Shown: positions 8,401 through 14,932 of the stretch, one piece after another
How the letters are laid out: the number at the start of each line of letters is the position of its first letter
Position numbering within the stretch: the first letter of the stretch is position 1
Source: an uncultured Ruminococcus sp.
Lineage (GTDB): Bacteria; Bacillota; Clostridia; Oscillospirales; Ruminococcaceae
NCBI GenBank assembly: GCA_946537565.1
Contig: CAMNFW010000003.1
Coordinates: forward strand, 1 to 22,859
Length of the DNA: 22,859 nucleotides
Direction of reading: 5' to 3'
The notes under the pieces: model-generated
Database searches by the model: none
Told to the model about the DNA's origin: nothing
Seen by the model: only the letters and a program-made list of their open reading frames with translations
Program-made: the position numbers and the translations under genes

Positions 8401-9633
8401 GTCGAAAACAATGACACTGCTCTGTCCGGGGTAATGTACGGCTATGGTCTTCATGAGAAATACCGGGGATATGAGTTTGATTCTGCGGAGCTTAAATTCA
8501 CTTCGCTCTGTGACGAGATCTGCATTTTCAGCTATGTGACACGGAAACCGAAAATGAGCGTGTCGGATATGGCAGCCTTCAAGCAGTCCGGCAGCGCAGG
8601 TGCAGATCAGCCGGAGTTTTACAACGAATACCGGGAGCTTTGGAAGGTCTACCAGAAAGACCCGTGGGCATGGAAACAGTTCTGCACCGTTATCGGAAAG
8701 GCGGCTGCACAGTCGGACAGTCTGGCTTCATTCAGCTTTGTAAGTCAGTCGCAGAAGAATGAAAAAACGGCCGTATATCGGTATTTATTGCCGTTTCAGT
8801 GCAGCCGTGCAGCAAGAAAGATAACCAGTCAGCTGCTGGAAAGCAAGGTCATTGAAGGCGGCAGCGAGGTCAACGGCTACACCTCGGATTCCTGCGAGGT
8901 CATGATCAGGGACAGGACAGGCAATAAACGCAGCTTTGACAGGGTTTTCACCAACATCATCGCACTTATGTCACCGGAAAGCATTACCGCATATTTCGAC
9001 CCCCACCGCAAAGAGGTCAAAGTTGAGTATGACGATCTGTACATACGCAATGCGGATATTTCCCGGCTCACTAATGACGAGTACGTCAAGGTCATGAAGC
9101 TGGCGGAGTATTTTGAATCCATAGGCTTTATCATGGGACTGCGGGAGGTGGATAAAAAGCTGAGCCTGATATTTGCCACCCACCAGATCAAGCATCTCCT
9201 GACGGTTCAGGGCAGAATGCTGGAGGTCTACACCTACCACAAGGTCAAGGAGACCGGCGGTTTTGACGATGCAGCCAGCAGCTTTGAGGTGAACTGGGAA
9301 GGCACTACGGTGAAGAGCGAGTTTGACTGCATATTGACCAAAGGCTTCCGGACGCTGTTTGTGGAATGCAAAGCCAGACCGGAGATCGAAAGCGGATTTT
9401 ATGAAAAGCTCACGTCCCAGGTCAAGCAGTTCGGCATAAATGCAAAGGCAGTGCTGGTCATTGACACCCAGGAGAAGGAGTGGTATTTCACCGCAAAGCT
9501 CAACGATACCAGACGGCAGCAGGGCGATATGCTTGACATAATCACAGTCTGGAAGCCTGATGAGATCGAGAATATTGGCGAGACACTTCTCAGCATCATC
9601 AACGGCACCTATCAGAAGGATATCAGATCATAG
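5491..9633 (+). CDS. Multidomain Ser/Thr kinase - Rossmann - RyR - Card1-like nuclease protein
   Basis: This is a 1380-aa soluble protein. Residues ~25-340 are a eukaryotic-type protein kinase: a glycine-rich turn IKAGSSAVTY (31-40), Lys53 in VLKEFYP, the catalytic loop HRDIKPAN (189-196), DID (215-217) in place of DFG, and GTPGF (231-235). Residues ~395-530 begin VFGFGKYG (400-407), a GxGxxG Rossmann start like TrkA-N, with a second strand at IFIALGSD (496-503). Residues ~636-724 carry EHRRWTAEKICEGY (639-652) and LDRMSVELHRMYRR (711-724), matching the bacterial RyR domain pattern. Residues ~830-1000 are unassigned alpha/beta. Residues ~1235-1330 fit the Card1/DUF1887 nuclease: GRMLEVYTY (1241-1249), SEFDC with Asp1279 and VECKA with Glu1292 and Lys1294, a PD-(D/E)XK set. 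AAAGGAAGG (5472-5480) supports the start. A signalling kinase with a nuclease effector is my inference; the kinase call is the firmest. Confidence 0.85.
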   Translation: MNRFYLKKSSVISLKAEDEDNIRTFTVEKKIKAGSSAVTYYAHYSGSGTGVLKEFYPKDAYAQLGLLRDSENQLVYDSALEDGAEQFRAAAERYISTYKTLLRAKRSGRKNDVLSTFIPHFEIFRSLDPDYGSVYIWTTDPNLVTFDKICQEIHSDPEDKPEHKLVQILCAIESLNECICELHKLGMLHRDIKPANFGFEKRGEKTLTQSLTMFDIDTVCSVFDPPADKAGTPGFTEKEQRLNPPTNQTDIYGIGATLFSALVVSNESRQKSLVYKDEYFPHLKEMVDSSELIQASEANSHPTLRNILTEILKKSLCSRDKRYSCCEELAEDIKRAKYYALPSEIAKDMSPSERWILADVDKFLDKNTERSTTLALQYQLYTEPLYKHTDNTGNAVNIYVFGFGKYGRRFTDLAAQTGQMPEIKLNITAVSNRESDAAEYLSDRPELEKFFNFNGSITNDPECYGNISTRVMELDPDDSSQQRLMKSFSRKKPGYIFIALGSDKLNEKFASVLSRLNTGSYICYVRESRVEKKAAAGTDIIKVYDDLSRYKFSSEIERMAFNTHMLWKSDLSIDYKKVRAEFRVPYNHDSSVSSILSIKYKLYSMGIDLEQLSNEEAARQFLEVMRKNSKMTDLLICYEHRRWTAEKICEGYTRITDLSECRAGKSSTRDKKNKRHICIVRSRPERPLETSFSREKWDSCTKEELQKLDELDRMSVELHRMYRRYAEEARRQNIITGESINGVRTLISSDPSASAAFQEWYSCIKDIWNGDSEKSRLYTGLKDAFEASLKGYTNEEKNSVKGLVQSFDSQFYPIYASMEYTNYKNNDAQLIKNIPFILTNSSSIYLAVPFVEGDNNSMFANVASATVIDPAKVIYLSYINSNEELKALKKTLVYISGYMLKKKLRASVEFIIGSKNTGSAVFEDIENQLRELSGGRVKAVKLVEDKNSRAFAGSLDDIFSGSRFSGHYFAVENNDTALSGVMYGYGLHEKYRGYEFDSAELKFTSLCDEICIFSYVTRKPKMSVSDMAAFKQSGSAGADQPEFYNEYRELWKVYQKDPWAWKQFCTVIGKAAAQSDSLASFSFVSQSQKNEKTAVYRYLLPFQCSRAARKITSQLLESKVIEGGSEVNGYTSDSCEVMIRDRTGNKRSFDRVFTNIIALMSPESITAYFDPHRKEVKVEYDDLYIRNADISRLTNDEYVKVMKLAEYFESIGFIMGLREVDKKLSLIFATHQIKHLLTVQGRMLEVYTYHKVKETGGFDDAASSFEVNWEGTTVKSEFDCILTKGFRTLFVECKARPEIESGFYEKLTSQVKQFGINAKAVLVIDTQEKEWYFTAKLNDTRRQQGDMLDIITVWKPDEIENIGETLLSIINGTYQKDIRS

Positions 9634-9649
9634 AACTTATCAGTACAGT

Positions 9650-9781
9650 TTTGGTTTAAATTAATAATATTATCAATAAATAATTTCCGGTTCATACTTT
9701 GATTCCGGAAAAAATAAGAGCAGGCTTTAGTTTAAACTAATTATTTTAATAATAAAATCCGGTTCATACTTTGATTCCGGA
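9650..9781 (+). repeat. Imperfect tandem duplication of ~74 bp with exact 24-bp repeats
   Basis: Two copies begin TTTGGTTTAAA (9650) and TTTAGTTTAAAC (9726). Each ends in an identical 24-bp element (9686-9709 and 9758-9781) of the form TCCGG-N14-CCGGA with the middle TTCATACTTTGATT. The TCCGG/CCGGA ends can pair as a short hairpin. The middles of the copies are AT-only and diverged, with a 4-bp length difference. A weaker third resemblance, TCCGGAACTTTG, lies near 9967. No coding potential was seen. Function is unknown. Confidence 0.8.
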
Positions 9782-9790
9782 CAAAAAAAG

Positions 9791-9826
9791 AAGGGGCACT
9801 GAAATTATTTTCAATGCTCCTTTTTT
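9791..9826 (+). terminator. Rho-independent terminator of the kinase/phosphatase operon
   Basis: A 14-bp stem with one mismatch and one G-U pair (9791-9804 with 9809-9822) has a TTAT loop and a run of six T at 9821-9826. It is the first strong terminator after the kinase gene, 158 bp past its stop. Confidence 0.9.
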
Positions 9827-9829
9827 CAT

Positions 9830-9898
9830 CTCACGTTTTTTTAGCTCACGTTTTTTTAGCTCACGTTTTTTTGGCTCACGTTTTTTTGGCTCACGTTG
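9830..9898 (+). repeat. 15-bp tandem repeat array, unit CTCACGTTTTTTTAG
   Basis: CTCACG recurs at 9830, 9845, 9860, 9875 and 9890, exactly every 15 bp, each copy followed by a T-run of seven and then AG or GG. The fifth copy is cut short (CTCACGTTG). An inverted match AACGTGA lies at 9923-9929, and between them is a hairpin GTAAAC-TC-GTTTAC (9905-9918). The rest of 9930-10021 holds no gene, and I see no clear terminator there for the minus-strand symporter. Confidence 0.85.
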
Positions 9899-10021
9899 TC
9901 ACTCGTAAACTCGTTTACTCTTAACGTGATTTGTTACATTCAGATCGCATACGGCACAGCTGCTTATCCGGAACTTTGTGATGCCGCTGCTATGTGAAAA
10001 TTGTAAACTGATTTAAGTAGT

Positions 10022-11563
10022 TCAGGCTTTGACTTCCTTAACCACCTCGTCAAATTCAGCTGTGATCTCATCTGAGGGCGGTGCGGTCAGAAGTGATACC
10101 ACAACTATTGCAATAAGCGCACAGATGAATGCCGGCAGAAGCTCATAGATATCGAAAATTCCGCCAAGTGATCTCACTGCAAACTTCCATACGAAGATCA
10201 TTATACCGCCAGTAAGCATACCGGCGATAGCACCGTATTTGTTTGAACGCTTCCAGAACAGTGCTGTCAGCATTACAGGTCCGAAGGTCGCACCGAAGCC
10301 TGCCCACGCAAAGGATACAACTCTGAATACTGAGCTGTTCTGATCCCATGCAAGAATAATGCCGAGAACTGCAATAATAATAAGTACAACTCTTGCAGCG
10401 ATCATAGAAGTTTTTTCGCTGAGCTTGATCTTGAAAACGCCTTTGAGAATGTTTTCGGACATACTTGATGAAGCTGCCAGGAGCTGTGAATCCGAAGTTG
10501 ACATAGTGCAGGCGAGGATACCGGCAAAGATAAGTCCGGCAATAAGTGCTGCAAGAACACCGTGTTTGCTGAGAACTGTAGCAATTTCCAGCACGATGGT
10601 CTCAGAGGAAGATGAATCCTCAAGAACCTTGACGTGACCCTGTGCGGAGAGTGCATTGCCGATGATACCAATGAAAACTGCAACGCCCATTGCGAGCACT
10701 ACCCAGATCGAAGCGATGCGTCTGGAGGTTTTGATATTGTCCTTGTTGTCGATAGCCATGAAACGCAGGAGAATATGCGGCATTCCAAAGTAGCCCAGTC
10801 CCCATGCAAGGGTTGAAACTATACTGATAAAACCGAAGGACGTTGGCTGACCGTCAGCGGTGAGAGTTTTAGTGAGGCTGAGGTAGTTGGTGATACCCTT
10901 AGCATTGTCGATAACATTGTCGATGCCGCCGGCGGTGGAGACACCGTAAACAACGAGGATAACCAGTGCAGTTGTCATAACTATGCTCTGGATAAGGTCG
11001 GTGAAGCTGGCAGCAAGGAAACCGCCGAGGCTGGTGTAAGCGATGATGATGATCGCACTCATTATCATAGCTGTGTGGTAGTCCATATCGAAGAGCTGGT
11101 TGAAGAGCTTACCGCAGGCAGAGAAGCCGGAAGCGGTATATGGAACGAAGAAAATGATAATGATAGCAGCAGCGATACCGGTGAGGATATTTTTGTCGTC
11201 ACGGTAACGGTTGGCGAAGAAATCCGGGATAGTGATAGAATTCCGGCACTTATGTGAATAGACTCTCAGACGTTTTGCAACGAAGAGCCAGTTAAGATAA
11301 GTACCGGCGGCGAGACCGATAGCAGTCCAGCCGACTTCCGCAGCTCCGCAGAGATAAGCCAGACCCGGCAGTCCCATAAGCAGGTAGCTGCTCATATCCG
11401 AAGCCTCAGCGCTCATAGCAGAGACCAAAGGACCCAGTTTTCTGCCGCCCAGGTAGAAATCGCTGACATCATTATTCTTCTTAGAATAAATGATGCCGAT
11501 CACGATCATCATCAGCAGGTAGACGATGATCGTAATGAGTATACATATAACAGATTTGCTCAT
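10022..11563 (-). CDS. putP: Sodium/solute symporter, PutP (proline) type
   Basis: This 513-aa polytopic membrane protein of the SSS family has about thirteen hydrophobic segments. It follows PutP closely: the N-terminal helix leads to SDFYLGGRKLGPLVSAMS, then SAEASDMSSYLLMGLPG and GWTAIGLAAGTYLNW. NSITIPDFFANRYRD and a GGFLAASFTDLIQS segment follow. It is predicted to import proline with Na+; other SSS substrates cannot be excluded. Start choice is unusual. ATG at 11563 gives the expected N-terminus and an in-frame TGA lies 15 bases upstream, but no ribosome binding site precedes it closely. The strong GAAAGGAGG (11605-11597) is 33 bases away and adjoins an out-of-frame ATG at 11594. The gene is divergent from the aldolase gene and stands alone. 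Confidence 0.9.
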   Translation of the reverse strand: MSKSVICILITIIVYLLMMIVIGIIYSKKNNDVSDFYLGGRKLGPLVSAMSAEASDMSSYLLMGLPGLAYLCGAAEVGWTAIGLAAGTYLNWLFVAKRLRVYSHKCRNSITIPDFFANRYRDDKNILTGIAAAIIIIFFVPYTASGFSACGKLFNQLFDMDYHTAMIMSAIIIIAYTSLGGFLAASFTDLIQSIVMTTALVILVVYGVSTAGGIDNVIDNAKGITNYLSLTKTLTADGQPTSFGFISIVSTLAWGLGYFGMPHILLRFMAIDNKDNIKTSRRIASIWVVLAMGVAVFIGIIGNALSAQGHVKVLEDSSSSETIVLEIATVLSKHGVLAALIAGLIFAGILACTMSTSDSQLLAASSSMSENILKGVFKIKLSEKTSMIAARVVLIIIAVLGIILAWDQNSSVFRVVSFAWAGFGATFGPVMLTALFWKRSNKYGAIAGMLTGGIMIFVWKFAVRSLGGIFDIYELLPAFICALIAIVVVSLLTAPPSDEITAEFDEVVKEVKA

Positions 11564-11594
11564 AAGTTTTATGAATCAGGGTTGACCTGTTCAT
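11481..11594 (-). other. Possible 37-codon leader ORF overlapping the symporter start
   Basis: ATG at 11594 follows GAAAGGAGG by only two bases and opens 37 codons ending in TAA at 11481, in the +1 frame relative to the symporter and overlapping its first ~27 codons. The peptide is His/Asp-rich near its end and has no recognisable motif. The short SD spacing argues against efficient use. It may be chance. Confidence 0.2.
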
Positions 11595-11620
11595 AACCTC
11601 CTTTCAAAAAACTGTTAATA

Positions 11621-11649
11621 ATTATATCACATTTTTATCACATTTTCAA
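11621..11649 (-). promoter_or_regulatory. Sigma-A promoter of the symporter gene
   Basis: On the minus strand TTGAAA (11649-11644) and TATAAT (11626-11621) are separated by 17 bp. A short direct repeat ATCACATTTT (11626-11635 and 11637-11646) spans the promoter and could be an operator, though this is speculative. Confidence 0.75.
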
Positions 11650-11766
11650 GAGTTAAAGCTATAAAATTACACTAAGCCGGAAAATGTCAGCGGAATCTAC
11701 AAAAATCCAACAGGTTATTTGTAATTGCTGACAATATGAAAAGATGATTATTTTTTTCTGTAGGTA

Positions 11767-11795
11767 TTGCTTTTTTTGAAGAAATATGTTACAAT
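11767..11795 (+). promoter_or_regulatory. Extended -10 promoter of the aldolase gene
   Basis: TACAAT (11790-11795) is preceded by TGT at 11787-11789, an extended -10 element. The -35 at 17 bp spacing is the weak TTGCTT (11767-11772). The predicted leader is about 48 nt. Confidence 0.65.
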
Positions 11796-11849
11796 AATAA
11801 CGATGGGGAAAAATCCCTGCCAACAGAATTATTTCAGGAGGAATATAAA

Positions 11850-12713
11850 ATGTTAGTATCCGCTACAGAAATGCTTAAAAAAGCAAGAGACGGCAAGTAC
11901 GCAGTTGGTCAGTTCAATATCAACAACCTTGAATGGACAAAGGCTATTCTGCTCACCGCACAGGAGCTTAATTCTCCCGTTATCCTCGGTGTATCTGAGG
12001 GCGCAGGCAAGTACATGACAGGCTTTGAGACTGTTGCAGCAATGGTAAAGGCAATGGACAAGTCACTGGGAATCACAGTTCCTGTTGCCCTCCACCTCGA
12101 CCACGGCACATATGACGGCTGCTATAAGTGCATCAAGGCTGGCTTTACTTCTATCATGTTTGACGGTTCACACTTCCCGATCGACGAGAATGTTGCAAAG
12201 ACCACAGAACTGGTAAACGTTGCACATGGTCTCGGACTTTCAATTGAAGCTGAGGTTGGCGCAATCGGCGGCGAAGAAGACGGTGTTATCGGTAAGGGTG
12301 AGTGTGCTGATCCTGCTGAGTGCAAGATGATCGCTGATCTCGGAGTAGACTTCCTTGCAGCTGGTATCGGAAATATCCACGGTGTATATCCTGCAAACTG
12401 GGAAGGTCTGAGCTTTGAGACTCTCGAAGCTATCAACAAGACAGTCGGCGATATGCCGCTTGTTCTCCACGGCGGTACAGGTATTCCTGACGATCAGATC
12501 ACAAAGGCTATCTCACTCGGCGTTGCAAAGATCAACGTTAACACAGAGTGCCAGCTGGTATTCGCTGAGGCTACAAGAGGCTATATTGAGGCTGGTAAAG
12601 ATCAGCAGGGCAAGGGCTTCGACCCAAGAAAGCTTCTCGCACCCGGCTTTGAGGCTATCAAGGCTAAGGTCAAGGAGAAGATGGAGCTGTTCGGCAGCGT
12701 AAACAAGGCTTGA
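11850..12713 (+). CDS. fba: Class II fructose-1,6-bisphosphate aldolase
   Basis: This 287-aa cytosolic Zn2+-dependent enzyme cleaves fructose-1,6-bisphosphate to dihydroxyacetone phosphate and glyceraldehyde-3-phosphate in glycolysis, and works in reverse in gluconeogenesis. Length matches the FbaA class II type. Visible motifs are YAVGQFNINNLEW (17-29), LHLDHG (81-86, catalytic Asp84 and Zn ligand His85), EAEVGAIGGEEDG (133-145), GNIHGVY with His177, HGGTGIPD from His207, and INVNTE (228-233). Codon use is strongly biased to few codons, as expected for a highly expressed glycolytic gene and unlike the kinase operon. AGGAGG (11836-11841) sits eight bases before the ATG. It is monocistronic between an extended -10 promoter and a strong terminator. 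Tagatose-bisphosphate aldolase activity is the only realistic alternative. Confidence 0.96.
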   Translation: MLVSATEMLKKARDGKYAVGQFNINNLEWTKAILLTAQELNSPVILGVSEGAGKYMTGFETVAAMVKAMDKSLGITVPVALHLDHGTYDGCYKCIKAGFTSIMFDGSHFPIDENVAKTTELVNVAHGLGLSIEAEVGAIGGEEDGVIGKGECADPAECKMIADLGVDFLAAGIGNIHGVYPANWEGLSFETLEAINKTVGDMPLVLHGGTGIPDDQITKAISLGVAKINVNTECQLVFAEATRGYIEAGKDQQGKGFDPRKLLAPGFEAIKAKVKEKMELFGSVNKA

Positions 12714-12729
12714 TCGCTGATTGATATAC

Positions 12730-12766
12730 AAAAAAATCCCCTGGAAATTCCGGGGGATATTTTTTA
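12730..12766. terminator. Bidirectional rho-independent terminator
   Basis: A 9-bp stem ATCCCCTGG (12736-12744) with CCGGGGGAT (12750-12758) has an AAATT loop. It is flanked by an A-run on the left and a T-run on the right, so it can stop both the aldolase transcript and the convergent lipoprotein transcript. Confidence 0.9.
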
Positions 12767-12771
12767 TTTAA

Positions 12772-13560
12772 TTATAAATAAGAATTATTGAAATCCACAT
12801 TGTACATTTCGGAATTTTCGCCGAAAGTCAGGTGCATTACAAAGTCGGAATCCAGACGGTAAGCCAGAACTGTAGAAGCCGGGTCGCTCCAGATAACCTC
12901 TCTGTAAGGAGTTCCGAGAACGGCTTTCACCTCGTCGATAGTTGAATCCATTGTAAGACCGCCGGGCAGTTCAACGCCGGTGATATGGCTGTTGATCTTC
13001 ATATCGTAAAGCACGCCTTCGCCTACAGTTGAATCAACGGTATAGTCGGAGCTTGCAACTGAGAAAGTTACAAAGCCGGAGTTTGAAGAGCTTTTGAAGT
13101 CCAGACCGCTGATGACGGTGCTAAAGAAAGAATCAGCCTTTTTGATAGGCTCGGAGGAGTAATCGGACTTAGGCTCCCAAGTGGTATTGAGCAGGTCAGC
13201 GTAAGTAGTTTTCTGGCTTATCATTTCGATGCCGTCGAGCTTGATATAGGAATGAAGTTCAGGAGCGTTATTCCATACGATAGTGGTGGATAAGTCGGTC
13301 TTATTAGTTTCAAGCTCACTGTCCGGAGCAACAGCGCCGAGGTTAGGAGCTTCGGTGGGTTCAGCGGAATCGGCAGCAGCGGTAGTTTCAGCGGAATCGG
13401 CGGTAGTTTCAGCAGCAGCAGTTTCAGCAGCAGCAGTTTCAGCAGTAGCAGTTTCAGCGGAATTACCGTCAGAGGAGCTTGAAGAGCTTGCACAGCCTGA
13501 AAGAGCGCCGCATATAGTCAGTGCAAGGATGCCGGTTATTATTCTTTTGTTAAATGACAT
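12772..13560 (-). CDS. Secreted lipoprotein with Ala/Glu/Thr-rich linker, function unknown
   Basis: The chosen start gives 262 aa. ATG at 13560 has AAGGAGG (13576-13570) nine bases upstream, whereas the longer frame would begin with TTG at 13584 and no site. A short positive N-terminus (MSFNKR), a hydrophobic core and LSGC with Cys23 form a lipoprotein signal peptide. Residues ~24-72 are a low-complexity Ser then Ala/Glu/Thr linker, encoded in part by ~15-bp tandem repeats (13385-13465). The remaining ~190 residues form a folded domain with GVELPGGLTMDSTIDEVKAVLG, a pattern typical of small beta-rich extracytoplasmic lipoproteins in which a 'DSTxDEVKAxLG' helix leads into a beta sheet. No enzymatic motif was seen. 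I infer an outer-face membrane-anchored protein of unknown role. The gene stands alone. Confidence 0.85.
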   Translation of the reverse strand: MSFNKRIITGILALTICGALSGCASSSSSSDGNSAETATAETAAAETAAAETTADSAETTAAADSAEPTEAPNLGAVAPDSELETNKTDLSTTIVWNNAPELHSYIKLDGIEMISQKTTYADLLNTTWEPKSDYSSEPIKKADSFFSTVISGLDFKSSSNSGFVTFSVASSDYTVDSTVGEGVLYDMKINSHITGVELPGGLTMDSTIDEVKAVLGTPYREVIWSDPASTVLAYRLDSDFVMHLTFGENSEMYNVDFNNSYL

Positions 13561-13660
13561 ATCTATAAACCTCCTTATATACAAATAACAATAACTTTAT
13601 ATCACACAAATATGAACACAAGATATACGTTTTATTAATATTCTATGAATATTTTATAGC

Positions 13661-13698
13661 ATAAAATCCCGGCACATTTACTGCACCGGGACTTTTTT
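13661..13698 (-). terminator. Terminator after the U32 peptidase gene
   Basis: TCCCGG (13667-13672) pairs with CCGGGA (13686-13691), extended by weaker pairs. On the minus strand TTTTAT follows the stem directly after the U32 stop codon. This ends the thyX-to-U32 block. Confidence 0.75.
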
Positions 13699-14920
13699 AT
13701 TTCTGTTCAGTTTCTTTTCTTATGACTGTGCCTGCCGGAAAAACCATATCGCAGGGGAAAGAAAATTTCATCATCGCATGGTTAGCAGTGTCTATCTGTT
13801 CACCGTTTTCATTGTAGAGCTTGTCCAGCTTAAGAGTGACGGGTTTAGCTGAAGGCGACAGCAGCTCAACTGTGTCACCGGAGAAGAATCTGTTTCTCTG
13901 GGTGCAGTAAACTGTACCGTCCCTGCACTCGTCCACTACAGCTACAACGTCGAAATTCCGGATATATCCGCTGTTTTCGTAATACTGTGACTGCTCCGGA
14001 GTGCCGAAGAAAAAGCCATTGCAGTATTTTCTGTGGCTGACCTTGTACACCTCGTCACGGATCCAGTCCGGGAGCTTGAAATTGTACGGGTCCTTGTAAT
14101 ATTCGTCCACAGCCATGCGGTAGGCATTAGTAACAACAGTGACATAGTAAGCGGATTTAGCTCTGCCCTCGATCTTAAGGCTGTAGACACCGGCTTCCGC
14201 CAGCTTGTCGATGTATTCGATCATGCACATATCCTTAGAATTGAGGATATAAGTACCTTTTTCGTCCTCATAGACCGGGAAGAATTCGCCGGGGCGTTTT
14301 TCCTCCATAAGGTGATAACCCCAGCGGCAGGGCTGAGCGCATTCGCCACGGTTCGCATCTCTGTTGACAAGATACTGAGAAAGCAGGCATCTGCCTGAAA
14401 ATGACACGCACATAGCTCCGTGAACAAAGCATTCAATATCCAGATCAGGAGAAGTTTTCGCCCTTATTTCGGCAATTTCGTCCAGCGTAAGCTCACGGGC
14501 AAGGACAACTCTTTTAGCGCCCATATTGTGAAGCTCTCTTGCGGTGACATAATTCACGATACCGGTCTGAGTGGAGATATGTATTTCCATATCCGGGGCG
14601 AATTTTTTTATGAGCATCAGCAGACCGATATCAGCCACGATAAGGGCATCGACACCGGCTTCCTGAGCTTCATGGACAAAGCCTTCAAAGAAAGGTATTT
14701 CGTTATTTCTTGGAAGGGTATTGCAGGTAAGATAAACCTTAACACCTCTGGCATGAGCAGCTTTCACGGCATTCACCAGCTGCTCAAAGTCAAAGTTAGC
14801 GGGACCGGCACGCATACCGAACATCTGCCGTCCCAGGTATACTGCATCAGCACCGAAATTCAGCGCAGCAGCAAGACGCTCTTCATCTCCCGCAGGAGCG
14901 AGAACTTCCAGCTTATTCAT
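13697..14920 (-). CDS. trhP: U32 family peptidase-like protein, TrhP/YegQ type
   Basis: This 407-aa cytosolic protein opens with LEVLAPAGDEERLAAAL and carries the U32 signature FVHGAMCVSFSGRCLLSQYL and NRDANRGECAQPCRW (residues 165-200). Cysteines at 171, 178, 194 and 198 are likely metal or cluster ligands. U32 proteins were named as collagenases, but the YegQ/TrhP branch is known to act in prephenate-dependent hydroxylation of tRNA U34 in E. coli and B. subtilis. The full-length C-terminal part (to 407 aa) matches that branch and not the short UbiU/V form. It lies 12 bp after mltG with ACCTCC (14925-14930) as ribosome binding site. mltG followed by U32 genes is also the B. subtilis yrrL-yrrN-yrrO order, which supports the assignment. 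Confidence 0.87.
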   Translation of the reverse strand: MNKLEVLAPAGDEERLAAALNFGADAVYLGRQMFGMRAGPANFDFEQLVNAVKAAHARGVKVYLTCNTLPRNNEIPFFEGFVHEAQEAGVDALIVADIGLLMLIKKFAPDMEIHISTQTGIVNYVTARELHNMGAKRVVLARELTLDEIAEIRAKTSPDLDIECFVHGAMCVSFSGRCLLSQYLVNRDANRGECAQPCRWGYHLMEEKRPGEFFPVYEDEKGTYILNSKDMCMIEYIDKLAEAGVYSLKIEGRAKSAYYVTVVTNAYRMAVDEYYKDPYNFKLPDWIRDEVYKVSHRKYCNGFFFGTPEQSQYYENSGYIRNFDVVAVVDECRDGTVYCTQRNRFFSGDTVELLSPSAKPVTLKLDKLYNENGEQIDTANHAMMKFSFPCDMVFPAGTVIRKETEQK

Positions 14921-14932
14921 AGTTTACCTCCA

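Noticed and set aside
9830..9898. The 15-bp tandem array as a CRISPR
   Set aside because: Repeats are 15 bp with no unique spacers, so it is a simple tandem repeat.
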